NCBI GenBank assembly: GCA_905182135.1
Contig: CAJJAG010000003.1
Location: 124,001-188,000 of the forward strand
DNA: 64,000 bases
Origin: an uncultured Acidimicrobiaceae bacterium
GTDB taxonomy: Bacteria > Actinomycetota > Acidimicrobiia > Acidimicrobiales > UBA10347
Reading direction: 5' to 3'
Shown: piece after piece, positions 1-8,770 of the stretch
Position numbering within the stretch: the stretch's first letter is position 1
Layout of the letters: each line of letters starts with the position of its first letter
Program-made: the position numbers and the translations under genes
The notes under the pieces: generated by a model
The model's database searches: none
What the model saw: the letters and a program-made list of their open reading frames with translations, nothing else
Told to the model about the DNA's origin: nothing

Positions 1-912
1 GCGCGCCGTCGCAAGTGGATACTCGCCACGAATATAAATCCACCCATTCTCAGAGCCCGTAGTAACAGCGGCGATGGTCATGGCCTCGATCAGAGAAAAT
101 GGGTCGTTTTCCATGATGGTGCGATCTTTGAAGGTCCCCGGCTCACTCTCATCACAGTTAGCCACCACGTGCTTGGTGTCGCCTTCGGCATCGCGCACTG
201 CACTCCATTTGAAGCCCGTCGGGAAGGCAGCGCCGCCTCGGCCAGACAAGCCAGAGTCACTCAGCTCGGCCAAAACGGCATCGGGGCCCATAGTGATTGC
301 CTTGGTCAACGCGACGTACCCGCCATGTTCGCGGTAGCTATCCAAACTGTTTGGATCCACCACACCCAAACGTTGGAGCAGGCGAAGACCCGTGCCATCT
401 TGTTGCGGCCGAATAAATGGGTCGGCATCGGCCGCAACCATGTCAGGTCCGCGACGGCCCTGAATGAACACTGCGGTCGGACGCTCACACTGCCCCAGAC
501 ACGGGCTCTCATGTACATGTCCGCCAGCAGCCTTAACCGTCGCAATGGCTTCTGTCGATCCTGCTCGGCAGGGACCATCAATACATACGTGGGTGACGGG
601 ACCGTCATGGTTCGGGGCAGCGTCGACACGGAACATCTCGTAGAAGCTGGCTACGCCATACGCCTCGGCTGGGGGCACCTGCAGCTCTTCGCAGACATAG
701 TTGAGGCCACCCTTGCTGATCCAACCAGCCTCGTTCTGCAAGGCGTGCAACGCCGGAAGCAACATATGGCGTAGCCGATGGCGGCGCCTGGTGCCGCCAC
801 GAACCAGGCGAGGATGCTCAAACACAAGAGCACGCTCATCACCGAGGACCGCTTCAACAGCCGCCCGCTCGCCCGACGACGCAACCGCATCGGTGAACTT
901 CAGATCAGCCAT
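1..912 (-). CDS. NuoE/NuoF-type fusion, formate dehydrogenase beta/gamma-like subunit (partial)
   Basis: The gene runs off the left edge; 304 codons are visible from an ATG at 912, preceded by a good AGGGGAAA ribosome site. Residues about 45-175 form a NuoE-like thioredoxin-fold [2Fe-2S] domain with cysteines in CIDGPC and CLGQC. The second part is the start of a NuoF-like flavoprotein with the NADH/FMN signatures SGRGGAAFPTGFKW and NCDESEPGTFKDR. Fusions of this kind form the diaphorase module of NAD-dependent formate dehydrogenases, passing electrons from the molybdenum subunit to NAD+. It lies 107 nt downstream of the alpha subunit on the same strand, so one operon is likely. It could also be named hydrogenase or Nuo diaphorase, but the neighbour favours formate dehydrogenase. 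The 4Fe-4S part of NuoF lies outside the window. Confidence 0.88.
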   Translation of the reverse strand, partial: MADLKFTDAVASSGERAAVEAVLGDERALVFEHPRLVRGGTRRRHRLRHMLLPALHALQNEAGWISKGGLNYVCEELQVPPAEAYGVASFYEMFRVDAAPNHDGPVTHVCIDGPCRAGSTEAIATVKAAGGHVHESPCLGQCERPTAVFIQGRRGPDMVAADADPFIRPQQDGTGLRLLQRLGVVDPNSLDSYREHGGYVALTKAITMGPDAVLAELSDSGLSGRGGAAFPTGFKWSAVRDAEGDTKHVVANCDESEPGTFKDRTIMENDPFSLIEAMTIAAVTTGSENGWIYIRGEYPLATAR

Positions 913-1019
913 GTCATTTCCCCCTGGCTTGCTTCACTCGCTGTCAAAGTTCTAGTTCCCACTTGTTGACTGCAACACACGTACACCTGGTACGCGTCCG
1001 TTCTGAAGTGAGGAACGGC

Positions 1020-2954
1020 TCATAAAGCAACCGCTTTGAGTTTGTCGACGCGAATTGATGCGGCTTTGAATTCAGCGGTGCCGGAGCGCTTATCCCAGGC
1101 ATCGCTGGTCATGACGTTTACGTCGACAAGCTCAGGAAAGTGGAATGTGGTGAAGGTCAGGCCCTCGGGGATATCGGGTTGGTAGCGCACCGCCATTTCG
1201 ACCGTTCCGCGCGCTGATGAGACTTGCACTTTTTCGCCGTCTTGGATGCCCATGCTGGTTGCGTCGGCAGGGTTCATATCAAGCGCATCGCCATAACGGA
1301 TCGGCGAGTTGTAGCCCCCGGATTGCACACCGGTGTTATACGAATCGAGCGCCCGTCCAGTGGTCAGACGCAGCGGGAACTTCTCGGACAGTTGTTCCTT
1401 GGGACCCTGGTGTACAAGCGCACTAAAGGGTGCGGGCTCACGGCCCTCGAGATCGTCGGCCCACAACCAGCTATGCAAAAACGGAGAACCTGGGTGATCC
1501 ATGTTAGGGCACGGCCATTGCAAGCCGCCTTCAGATTCGAGTCGATCCCAGCTCATGCCCGCGTGCATCGGTGAGAGGGTTCGCAACTCGTCCCAGAGCT
1601 GTTCTGCATCAGGCGTGCCCCAGTCATGTCCCATACGAGCGGCAATATCGAAGATGATCTGGATGTCATCGCGAGCTTCGCCAGGTGGCGTGACCGCGGC
1701 CCGGACTCGCTGCACTCGCCGCTCTGAGGACGTAACTGTGCCGTTTGATTCGACCCATCCAATCGCGGCAGGCAGAACCACATCGGCCATCTCAGCGGTG
1801 CGAGTCATGAAAATATCTTGCACAACCAGCAAGTCGAGGCCTTCGAGCATCTTGCGGGCGTGGTGGATGTCGGCTTCGCTGTCGGCTGGATTCTCACCGA
1901 TCACGTAGACAGCTTTCATCTCGCCGCGTTCCATTGCCTCGAACATGAGCGTGAGATGGATCCCAGGGTTGGGGTTCAACTCGACGCCATAAACGGCCTC
2001 GAACTTGGCACGAGCAACATCATCGTTGACCTTCTGGAAACCAGGAAGTTGGTCTGGCAGCGAACCCATGTCGCCGCCGCCCTGCACATTGTTCTGGCCA
2101 CGCAACGGCACCAACCCGCTGCCCCAACAGCCAACATGGCCCGTCAGCAGTGCAAGGTTGCAAAGAGCCAGGACGTTGTCGACAGCGTTGTGATGTTCGG
2201 TGATGCCCAGGGTCCAAAGTATCTGCGCCGTTTCGGCAGTGGCGTAGGCATGGGCCATCTCGCGGATGGCTTCGGCGGGCACGCCGGTTAGTTCACTGCC
2301 ACGCTCGAGTGTGTACGGCTCAACCGCCTCCTTCAACCGGTCAAAACCTCGGGTTGAGTGAGCAACGAAGTCCTTATTGTGTAGATCGGCAGCGATGATC
2401 TCTCGAGCCACCGTGTTGGCCAACGCGACATCGCTGCCGACTTCAAGGCCAAGCCAGACATCGGCAAACTTGGCCGACGACGTGCGTCGTGGATCGACGG
2501 CGTACATGGTGGCGCCGTTGTCGATGCCCTTGAGTAGATGGTGGAAGAAGATCGGATGCGCCTCGCGTGCGTTCGAACCCCACAACAAGATGACGTCGGT
2601 CTCTTCGATTTCCTGATACGACGACGTGCCGCCACCTGCTCCAAGAACTGTGGCCAGACCGACCACCGAAGGAGCATGTCACGTTCTATTGCAGGAGTCG
2701 ATGTCGTTCGACTCCATCACCACCCGAGAGAATTTTTGGGCGGCGTAGTTCATCTCGTTGGTCGACTTCGAGCAGCTGAACATGCCAAAACTGTGCGCTC
2801 CACCGGCCCCTTGTTCTCGAGCAGCGGTGAAACCTTCGGCCACACGATCGAGTGCTTCATCCCAAGTCGCTGGCACCAATACACCATCAACCCGCATCCA
2901 CGGCGTCGTCAAACGCGGCCTTGGTAAATGCTGTTTCGTCTTGTGTTTTCTCAC
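1020..2954 (-). CDS. fdhF: formate dehydrogenase alpha subunit, predicted selenoprotein (UGA = Sec92)
   Basis: This is a molybdopterin oxidoreductase reading from a GTG at 2954 through an in-frame TGA at 2679-2681 to a stop at 1020, giving 644 residues if the TGA is read. Without readthrough there would be a 91-residue fragment and a headless 548-residue frame. The codon sits in NRT-U-HAPSVVGL, matching the Sec-His-Gly-Pro-Ser-Val context of E. coli FdhF; cysteine homologues carry Cys there. The flanks keep family features: SKSTNEMNYAAQKF before, GSNAREAHP, PLRGQNNVQGGGDMG and a C-terminal dinucleotide-binding domain after. No frameshift or other stop is visible, which argues against a pseudogene. 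The N-terminal CxxCxxxC [4Fe-4S] motif usual in FdhF is absent; an in-frame TAA lies just upstream of the start. Role: formate to CO2, with electrons to the NuoEF-like partner downstream. Confidence 0.85.
2637..2676 (-). promoter_or_regulatory. bacterial SECIS-like hairpin
   Basis: Directly after the UGA the minus strand folds as an outer stem TGCTCC (2676-2671) with GGAGCA (2642-2637) and an apical stem GTGGTC (2666-2661) with GGCCAC (2655-2650, one G-U pair). The apical loop is GGTCT (2660-2656). Exactly 18 nt separate the UGA from this loop. As I recall it, the E. coli fdhF SECIS has the same GGUCU loop at the same 18-nt spacing. The element lies inside the coding region, as expected for bacterial SelB recognition. 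Confidence 0.8.
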
Positions 2955-3041
2955 GAAGCTATTCCCATTTTAGAGGTTGTCACGCTACACCCCGTTCTGA
3001 GGCTGCGCCCCGCTAAACAACCCAAAGCTGCGGACAATTAG

Positions 3042-3596
3042 TCAGATCAGCTGTTGCAACACCACCCGAGGCGGTGAGCCAGCGGCATCGCTGAACGTGG
3101 TGACATCCTTGATAATCGCCCTTTTTGCGTCGTCATCGTTGAAGAATTTGGTGCTTAAGTCACTACGCGTACTGAACGCACACATGGCGATGCCATCAAT
3201 CTGCTGGCCATGAATCGTGTCGACCACCGCTAATTGGGAGTAATCGCACATAGCCAGATGCATTTGCAGCGCTAGTGGTCCGTGGGTGTCACGCCAATGA
3301 TCGTCACACTGGCGGTGTGTCATCGCAGAATTTCGGACCAACCCGAAGGTGGCAATTGAGCGCTCGACAGTTGGCTCCTCGACAGGCTCCTTGATCACAC
3401 GGCTGAAGCAGACATACATGCCCACGTCGCTAACTGACCGCACGGCTTCGACATCGTCGGTCGCCGCCCGGATCATGGCTGAATACGGCCGCCCGTCGCG
3501 CTCGGTTGGGTGGTTGACGTACGCCATACCCCCAAGTCGGGTCGCAGCCTCCGCCGCTGCGTCAGGGTCAGTTCCGAATCCAACTAGTTCGAGCAT
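3042..3596 (-). CDS. EthD-domain protein
   Basis: This 184-residue protein looks like two ferredoxin-like dimeric alpha/beta-barrel halves. The second half contains MTHRQCDDHWRDTHGPLAL, a hallmark of EthD-family proteins, with the conserved DTHGPL segment. The frame is open upstream to 3680, but that extension is Cys-rich and unlike the family, so the ATG at 3596 (MLELVGFG) is preferred. EthD proteins accompany oxidative catabolic genes, and many have no defined reaction. It sits upstream of the formate dehydrogenase genes on the same strand with about 90 nt between, but a shared function is not evident. Confidence 0.7.
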   Translation of the reverse strand: MLELVGFGTDPDAAAEAATRLGGMAYVNHPTERDGRPYSAMIRAATDDVEAVRSVSDVGMYVCFSRVIKEPVEEPTVERSIATFGLVRNSAMTHRQCDDHWRDTHGPLALQMHLAMCDYSQLAVVDTIHGQQIDGIAMCAFSTRSDLSTKFFNDDDAKRAIIKDVTTFSDAAGSPPRVVLQQLI

Positions 3597-3813
3597 GCAG
3601 CCATCTTGGCACGGAGGGCAGCAACCATGCCTCTCAACGCCTCTCATAAACCATTCAGTAGAACCATGAGATGTCATCACGTCGCCCGTCGAAGATCTCG
3701 ACCCGGTCCCTGGGCACTGTCTGACTCGGCGTCAACCACATTCTTGTTGCGCTTGCCTTACCCGCCTTCATCCTCTTCATCAGCTGGCAGATCGACTCAG
3801 CCATCGGTGTGAA

Positions 3814-4692
3814 CTAGTTCGTCGGCGCCCGGGCATCAAGCAGCCCATGGATGATCCGAATAGTCGGCGTGTCAATACCGAGCCGGTCGGCACACCGCAG
3901 CGCTGCCCCATGAATGGCATCGTGTTCGGTCGGGCGGCCGGCCAGCGTGTCGTAAAACATCGACGTGCCACCATCTCCCCCACTAGCCATGAGGGTTTCG
4001 ACTGCCTCCTCGGCGTTCCCGGGATCAAGATCGGCGCCTTCTGCTTGGGCTAACTGCCAGCATTCACGGACCAGAGCAATGGCGATTGGCTTAACACCTG
4101 GCTCGGTGACAACGCCCATCTTTCGACGTGTCAAGGCTGTCAGGCCGTTCGCCATGATGTTCATACTCAGCTTGCGCCACTGATGAGTAGCGAAGTTGCC
4201 GGACGGACGCAGTTCGGCCTGCGATTCTGCGAACAGCTCAACGAGTTCCTGCCCAAAGGGTTCTGCAGGCACGATCAACCGCCCCGAAGTCAAATGCTCA
4301 ATGCGCCCGGGTGCGACGAGCTCAGCACCGCAATACACAACAGCGGGAATCGAAGGAGCGCCATTAACGAATGGGTCAACCCGGTGATGCTCGATGCCAT
4401 TCTGGACGACCAGCACCCGAGTGTTCTGATCGCACAATGCTGCCAGCCAACCGGCAGCGCCCTCTGTTTGATGTGCCTTCACACAGACCAATACCCAATC
4501 AACAGTCGACTCAATATCTTCGGGATCTGTCACGACCGTTGCTTCGATATCGAGCGGGAACTCGGCCGATTCGATGACATACCGATCAAACGGCCGTCGA
4601 GCGCACGCGATCACGTCGTGCCCAGCCGCAGCAAGATGGCCTGCAAAGAAAACACCGACTGAACCAGGACCAACAACTGCAATACGAGCCAT
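3814..4692 (-). CDS. 2-dehydropantoate 2-reductase family protein (PanE/ApbA-like)
   Basis: This 292-residue protein begins with a Rossmann NADP-binding motif, IAVVGPGSVGVFFAGHLAAAGHDV. The ketopantoate-reductase core follows, including VCVKAHQTEGA, VVQNGIEH and the catalytic-helix region WRKLSMNIMANGLTAL with the expected Lys. A C-terminal helical domain follows. The length fits ApbA/PanE. Actinobacteria often carry several such paralogues acting on other 2-oxo acids, so a role in pantothenate synthesis is not assured. No pantothenate operon is present; a PanB-like gene lies about 13 kb away at 17.2 kb. Its neighbours are a RelA/SpoT-domain gene upstream and an EthD gene downstream, both on the minus strand. 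Confidence 0.8.
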   Translation of the reverse strand: MARIAVVGPGSVGVFFAGHLAAAGHDVIACARRPFDRYVIESAEFPLDIEATVVTDPEDIESTVDWVLVCVKAHQTEGAAGWLAALCDQNTRVLVVQNGIEHHRVDPFVNGAPSIPAVVYCGAELVAPGRIEHLTSGRLIVPAEPFGQELVELFAESQAELRPSGNFATHQWRKLSMNIMANGLTALTRRKMGVVTEPGVKPIAIALVRECWQLAQAEGADLDPGNAEEAVETLMASGGDGGTSMFYDTLAGRPTEHDAIHGAALRCADRLGIDTPTIRIIHGLLDARAPTN

Positions 4693-4791
4693 GCCCGCAC
4701 GCTAGCGGCGCGGCTCACATCCAATGAGGTTCCATGAGCAGCCCGGAACCAGCGGGGTCTACGCTCCTCGATGGTGTCGGTAGCTAGCTGC

Positions 4792-6312
4792 TCAGGTGGG
4801 TTCGGAGCCGGTGCCTAACCAACGTTGGATTTGGGCTCGCTGTTTATGGTCGCGTTCGCCGATGACCCGCAGGTCTGCCATGCGTTGCAGGGTCAAGTCG
4901 GCAAAATTCTGAGCGATACCCGCTGCATCGAGTGGGTGTCCGTCGCTCTCGGCGGTGAGGAGCGACTTGACGACGTAGTCGAGATGTCGGCGCGACACCG
5001 TGTCGCCAGCTGAGCGCGAACGGTCGCGTGCTGAGCGCGTCAGACGATTCACCGAGCGAGGGTTGGGCTCGAGCTTTCCAATTCGACGCCATGCTTCGGC
5101 GAGTTGATAGAAGAGGGACTCCCAACGTTTTGTTTCGAGCAGCGGGAAACCGGCATCGACGCGGCGTAACGCTCGGGCACCACCGGGAACATCGTTTGTC
5201 AGGATGCCGTTTTCTGCCTCGACGGCGACCGTCGGCTCAACCGCAGCCTCGTGTTGTGCCGGAAGCAAGTATGTCTGTCGTCCAGTACTGATATCTGCTT
5301 CGGGAATCGACTGCAACAAGAACCGTTTGAAACTCGTCGCGCCGAACCACCCATCGCTGATCTCCGCACCGAACTCAGCCTGTAGTTCCCAGGCAAGCGC
5401 TGCAAGGTCGACCGGTCGATCAAGATCTGACCAGCGAGCCATTAGGACCGATGCAGCGTCAGCCGCTTGTTCGCTTTGTAGATCGAGAGCGGATGGATCA
5501 GCCGATTCAGGTTCCGCAACGGCGGCTTGATCGAGGCGATCAAGCTCGCTGCGAAGGTCTTCGGCAATATCGTCCAGCGTTGCAAATAGGTCGGCCATGC
5601 GCTTACTGAGCACCTCGACCAGCGGCGGGAGTTCGCCATCCTTGCTGTAGGTGTCCTCGTGAGTGAGCTCACCCCAGCTGTCCTGAAGCAGTGTTCGGAC
5701 CTGTAGCTCGATCGTTACCGGCGTGGCGACGCCCTCGAGTCCAATACCGACCTCGAGGTTGACGTGCCAGCCCCGATAGCCGGACTCCTTCGGCTCAAGC
5801 ACATAGTCGCGCTCCGATGCCGGGTCGAAGCGCAATCCTCTTGCGGAGCTGCCCGCCTGGGGGAGCCCATCAAGTGCCGCCTGAACCATCTCAATATCTC
5901 GCAGATTCGTGCATGTGATACGAAGCCCAACGAGGTCGCTCATCGCTGTGGGAACATCGTCGACCGATGTAATCGTGCCCTCACGAAGCAGCCGCTTGAG
6001 CTTTCGCCATGCCCGACGCTTCGACTTGACGCGACCAGAGATACGACGAATGCGCGTTCGGTCGCGATCTGAAAATGCATCGTCAAGAGCAGCTTGCAAC
6101 GAGGCCATCGCCAGCGACAGCGCTGGATCAAGAACTCGCGTTCGGTGTTCGTCGTACCAGGTACCAAAATTGGCGTACCCGATCGAAGCCTTAGTCCCGG
6201 GGGCTACCATCGCTTCGATCTTACGGCCTGCTGGTAGGTGCTGGGTTGAGATGAGTCGCTGCAGTGAAAGACGCGCTCCCACGAACCCGTCGTGCGGTAA
6301 CGCTTGACTCAC
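4792..6312 (-). CDS. RelA/SpoT synthetase-domain protein with unassigned C-terminal domain
   Basis: The protein has 506 residues from 6312; Met35 at 6210 is an alternative start. Residues about 90-240 match the (p)ppGpp synthetase fold: RVKSKRRAWRKLKR, DLVGLRITC, ESGYRGWHVNLE and ELQVRTLLQDSWGELTHEDTY, keeping the Arg, Gly-Tyr and Glu-Gln residues used for nucleotide binding. There is no HD hydrolase domain before it and no TGS or ACT domain after it, so it is not a long Rel. The remaining 230 or so residues, mostly helical and acidic then Arg-rich, match nothing I recognise. It may be a small-alarmone-synthetase-like enzyme or a toxin-type SAS with a sensor or neutralising tail. The first gene on the opposite strand starts 43 nt away. 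Confidence 0.75.
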   Translation of the reverse strand: MSQALPHDGFVGARLSLQRLISTQHLPAGRKIEAMVAPGTKASIGYANFGTWYDEHRTRVLDPALSLAMASLQAALDDAFSDRDRTRIRRISGRVKSKRRAWRKLKRLLREGTITSVDDVPTAMSDLVGLRITCTNLRDIEMVQAALDGLPQAGSSARGLRFDPASERDYVLEPKESGYRGWHVNLEVGIGLEGVATPVTIELQVRTLLQDSWGELTHEDTYSKDGELPPLVEVLSKRMADLFATLDDIAEDLRSELDRLDQAAVAEPESADPSALDLQSEQAADAASVLMARWSDLDRPVDLAALAWELQAEFGAEISDGWFGATSFKRFLLQSIPEADISTGRQTYLLPAQHEAAVEPTVAVEAENGILTNDVPGGARALRRVDAGFPLLETKRWESLFYQLAEAWRRIGKLEPNPRSVNRLTRSARDRSRSAGDTVSRRHLDYVVKSLLTAESDGHPLDAAGIAQNFADLTLQRMADLRVIGERDHKQRAQIQRWLGTGSEPT

Positions 6313-6355
6313 CTATGCAGCACAACCGGAAGCCGTCGCTGCTAGACACAACGCA

Positions 6356-7150
6356 GTGGGACAACGACTGATCGCTTCTGACCTTGACGGCACCTTATTT
6401 GGACCGAACAGCGTTCCCGAACCTCGCACGGTTGCTGCCGTCAACGCTGCGGTTGACGCTGGGTACATCTTCGCTGCTGTCACGGGCCGAAGCCACTTCA
6501 GCGGTGCTGACCGTGTACTCGACAGCGGGACGAACGCCCACTGGTTCATCGGCTCCAACGGCGGCCATCGCATGGAACTATCCAGCCGGACTCTCGAGGA
6601 ACGGCTGCTATTCAGCGAACACGACGTGCGCACGATGATAGCCGAATTACCACAACAGATCGATGGCATCGGTTTCGGCTTCGAACACGACATAGGTTTC
6701 AGCTTTGACGCTGGGTTTCGTGCTGTTTTCCCCAGAGCGTTCGATGGCGGCCCGCGCCAAAACACCGCGTCATGGGCACCGGACAACGTCGGCAAAATTT
6801 TCGTCAGCCATCCGACGCTCGAGTCGTCTGACCTAATCAAAGCGGCCTCGTTATTGGTTCCCGATGGCACCCATGTCACCACTTCAGGCACGTCGTTCGT
6901 CGAACTCACACCACATGGCGGTGATAAGGCGTTAGGGGCCGCTCGGCTGTGTGAAAAGTTGGGTATCGATCCAACCGATGTCGTGGCCTTTGGCGACAAC
7001 AACAATGACCTGTCAATGCTGGCGTGGGCTGGCCGCGGTATCGCAATGGCAAACGCAACCGCTGCGGCGCTCGCCATCGCCGACGAAGTCACGCTGAGCA
7101 ACACCGACTATGGCGTGGCCGTTGTTCTCGAGGAACTCGTCCAGCAGTAG
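6356..7150 (+). CDS. HAD-superfamily Cof-type phosphatase
   Basis: This 264-residue protein begins with HAD motif I in LIASDLDGTLFG (two Asp). AVTGRS marks motif II. The C-terminal motif III/IV region reads KALGAARLCEKLGI..VVAFGDNNNDLSMLAWAG, and GIAMANA follows. The order and the C2 cap of about 100 residues are typical of Cof/YbiV phosphatases acting on sugar phosphates or nucleotides. The substrate cannot be told from sequence. It is divergent from the RelA/SpoT-domain gene with only 43 nt between starts, so promoters may overlap. Confidence 0.85.
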   Translation: MGQRLIASDLDGTLFGPNSVPEPRTVAAVNAAVDAGYIFAAVTGRSHFSGADRVLDSGTNAHWFIGSNGGHRMELSSRTLEERLLFSEHDVRTMIAELPQQIDGIGFGFEHDIGFSFDAGFRAVFPRAFDGGPRQNTASWAPDNVGKIFVSHPTLESSDLIKAASLLVPDGTHVTTSGTSFVELTPHGGDKALGAARLCEKLGIDPTDVVAFGDNNNDLSMLAWAGRGIAMANATAAALAIADEVTLSNTDYGVAVVLEELVQQ

Positions 7151-7407
7151 CGCTCGCGTATGGCTCGGCTGCATCGGGGCGACAGGACTGGCAACTGCTT
7201 AACAGCCGAACAGGCCATATGCAGGCATCGTCTTGAGAGCCAGCAGTCGGTCATCGTCCGCCCCGGTGTGCACCCAAACATCGGGTCGGGCCCCCGACTG
7301 ATGCCATGCAATGCCATTGCTTTCTCGTCCAATCCGCAACGCTGGTTCGGTTACGCGGTGCGAAGCGACGTATCGTTTCGGTAGAGCTCACCGATCAAGG
7401 ACTTTCC

Positions 7408-8628
7408 ATGGCTGACGCATTTATCATCGACGCTGTTCGCACCCCGCGAGGCATTGGCAAACAAGGTAAGGGCGGCCTGTCGCATCTGCACCCGCAGCAT
7501 CTAGGCGCCACCGTCCTGAAGGCCCTCGTTGACCGGAACGGATTCGAAACATCTGACGTCGATGACATCGTCTGGGGTACTAGCTCACAGGTCAGCGAGC
7601 AGTCCGGAGACCTGGGACGTATGGCCGCACTCGACGCCGGTTACGACGTCAAGGCCAGCGGCGTCACACTGGACCGCTTCTGTGGATCCGGCATCACGGC
7701 TACCACTTTGGCCGGCCACGGGATCATGGCTGGCATGGAGGACCTGTCAATCGGCGGTGGCACTGAGATGATGTCACTGCCAAAGAAGGGTTTGCTCCCA
7801 ATGGGTGCAAACAACCTCCACCTGCGCGACCTCCACCCGCAGCCGCATCAAGGCGTATGCGCCGATGCCATCGCCACGCTCGAAGGAATCCCTCGCACCG
7901 CACTCGATGCCCACGCTGCGGAGTCACAGGCCCGTGCAGCACGGGCGATCGCAGAGGGCCGCTTCGACAAGAGCCTGATCACCGTTTACAACCACGACGG
8001 AACCGTTGCGCTCGACCGCGAAGAGTTTCCTCGCCCCGGGACCACGGCCGAATCACTCGCTGCGCTCAAGCCCAGCTTTCCGGCCGTTGCCGACTACCGG
8101 CACGAAGACAACCCCACCTTCCGCGAACTCATGGCGCAGAAGTTCCCTGACCTTGAAATCGAACACATGCACCATGCCGGTAATAGTTCCGGTGTGGTCG
8201 ACGGTGCCGCCGCCATCTTGATGGCCAGCGCCGACTACGCCAAGGCCCACGGACTAAAACCTCGGGCCCGTATTGTGGCTACCGCCAATATGGGCGATGA
8301 CCCAACTCTCATGTTGAATGCCCCGGTTCCCGCTGCGCTGAAAGTGCTCGCACGAGCTGGTCTAACGGTCGACGACATCGACATCTTCGAGATCAACGAG
8401 GCCTTCGCTGTTGTCTCCGAAAAGTTCCAGCGCGATCTCAACCTTGATCGCGACAAGGTGAACGTCAATGGTGGGGCCATGGCACTCGGCCACCCCATCG
8501 GGGCAACTGGCGCCATCTTGATTGGCACCGCACTGGACGAGCTCGAACGAAGCGACGGACAATTCGGACTCATCACCATGTGCGCCGGTGGCGGCATGGC
8601 TCCCGCCATCATTATCGAACGGGTATAA
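7408..8628 (+). CDS. acetyl-CoA acetyltransferase (thiolase)
   Basis: This 406-residue thiolase starts at ATG 7408 (MADAFIIDAVRTPRG). An open upstream extension to 7306 is not thiolase-like. The nucleophile Cys92 lies in LDRFCGSGI, the catalytic His in NGGAMALGHPIGATGA and the second Cys in MCAGGGMAPA, so all key residues are present. It cleaves 3-ketoacyl-CoA or condenses acetyl-CoA units. There is no adjacent hydratase or dehydrogenase gene; a crotonase and an acyl-CoA dehydrogenase lie elsewhere in the window. It probably serves fatty acid or aromatic side-chain degradation. Confidence 0.92.
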   Translation: MADAFIIDAVRTPRGIGKQGKGGLSHLHPQHLGATVLKALVDRNGFETSDVDDIVWGTSSQVSEQSGDLGRMAALDAGYDVKASGVTLDRFCGSGITATTLAGHGIMAGMEDLSIGGGTEMMSLPKKGLLPMGANNLHLRDLHPQPHQGVCADAIATLEGIPRTALDAHAAESQARAARAIAEGRFDKSLITVYNHDGTVALDREEFPRPGTTAESLAALKPSFPAVADYRHEDNPTFRELMAQKFPDLEIEHMHHAGNSSGVVDGAAAILMASADYAKAHGLKPRARIVATANMGDDPTLMLNAPVPAALKVLARAGLTVDDIDIFEINEAFAVVSEKFQRDLNLDRDKVNVNGGAMALGHPIGATGAILIGTALDELERSDGQFGLITMCAGGGMAPAIIIERV

Positions 8629-8770
8629 CGCCGGCGTGTGGGTGGAGATCTGTTGCTATCGGCTCTCCACCCGCCACGACGTCTGTAAAGAACCGACGGT
8701 GCAGCAACTAGCGACCATGAAGAGTGCACCCGCCACAATTGTTGCAACAAGCCGCAACAAGTTTCGCTTG

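Noticed and set aside
306-629. Open minus-strand frame of 107 codons in the first kilobase
   Set aside because: It is a shadow of the NuoE/NuoF-like gene, whose real frame shows the [2Fe-2S] and FMN motifs and runs off the left edge.
1020-2666. Stand-alone 548-residue molybdopterin protein starting at GTG 2666
   Set aside because: It begins inside the conserved HAPSVVGL segment and lies within the SECIS hairpin. The preceding UGA is better read as selenocysteine.
3681-3813. Plus-strand frame ending in a membrane-like stretch LVALALPAFILFISWQIDSA
   Set aside because: Only about 38 codons after a stop, without a start or ribosome site. It may be a relic, but there is too little to call.
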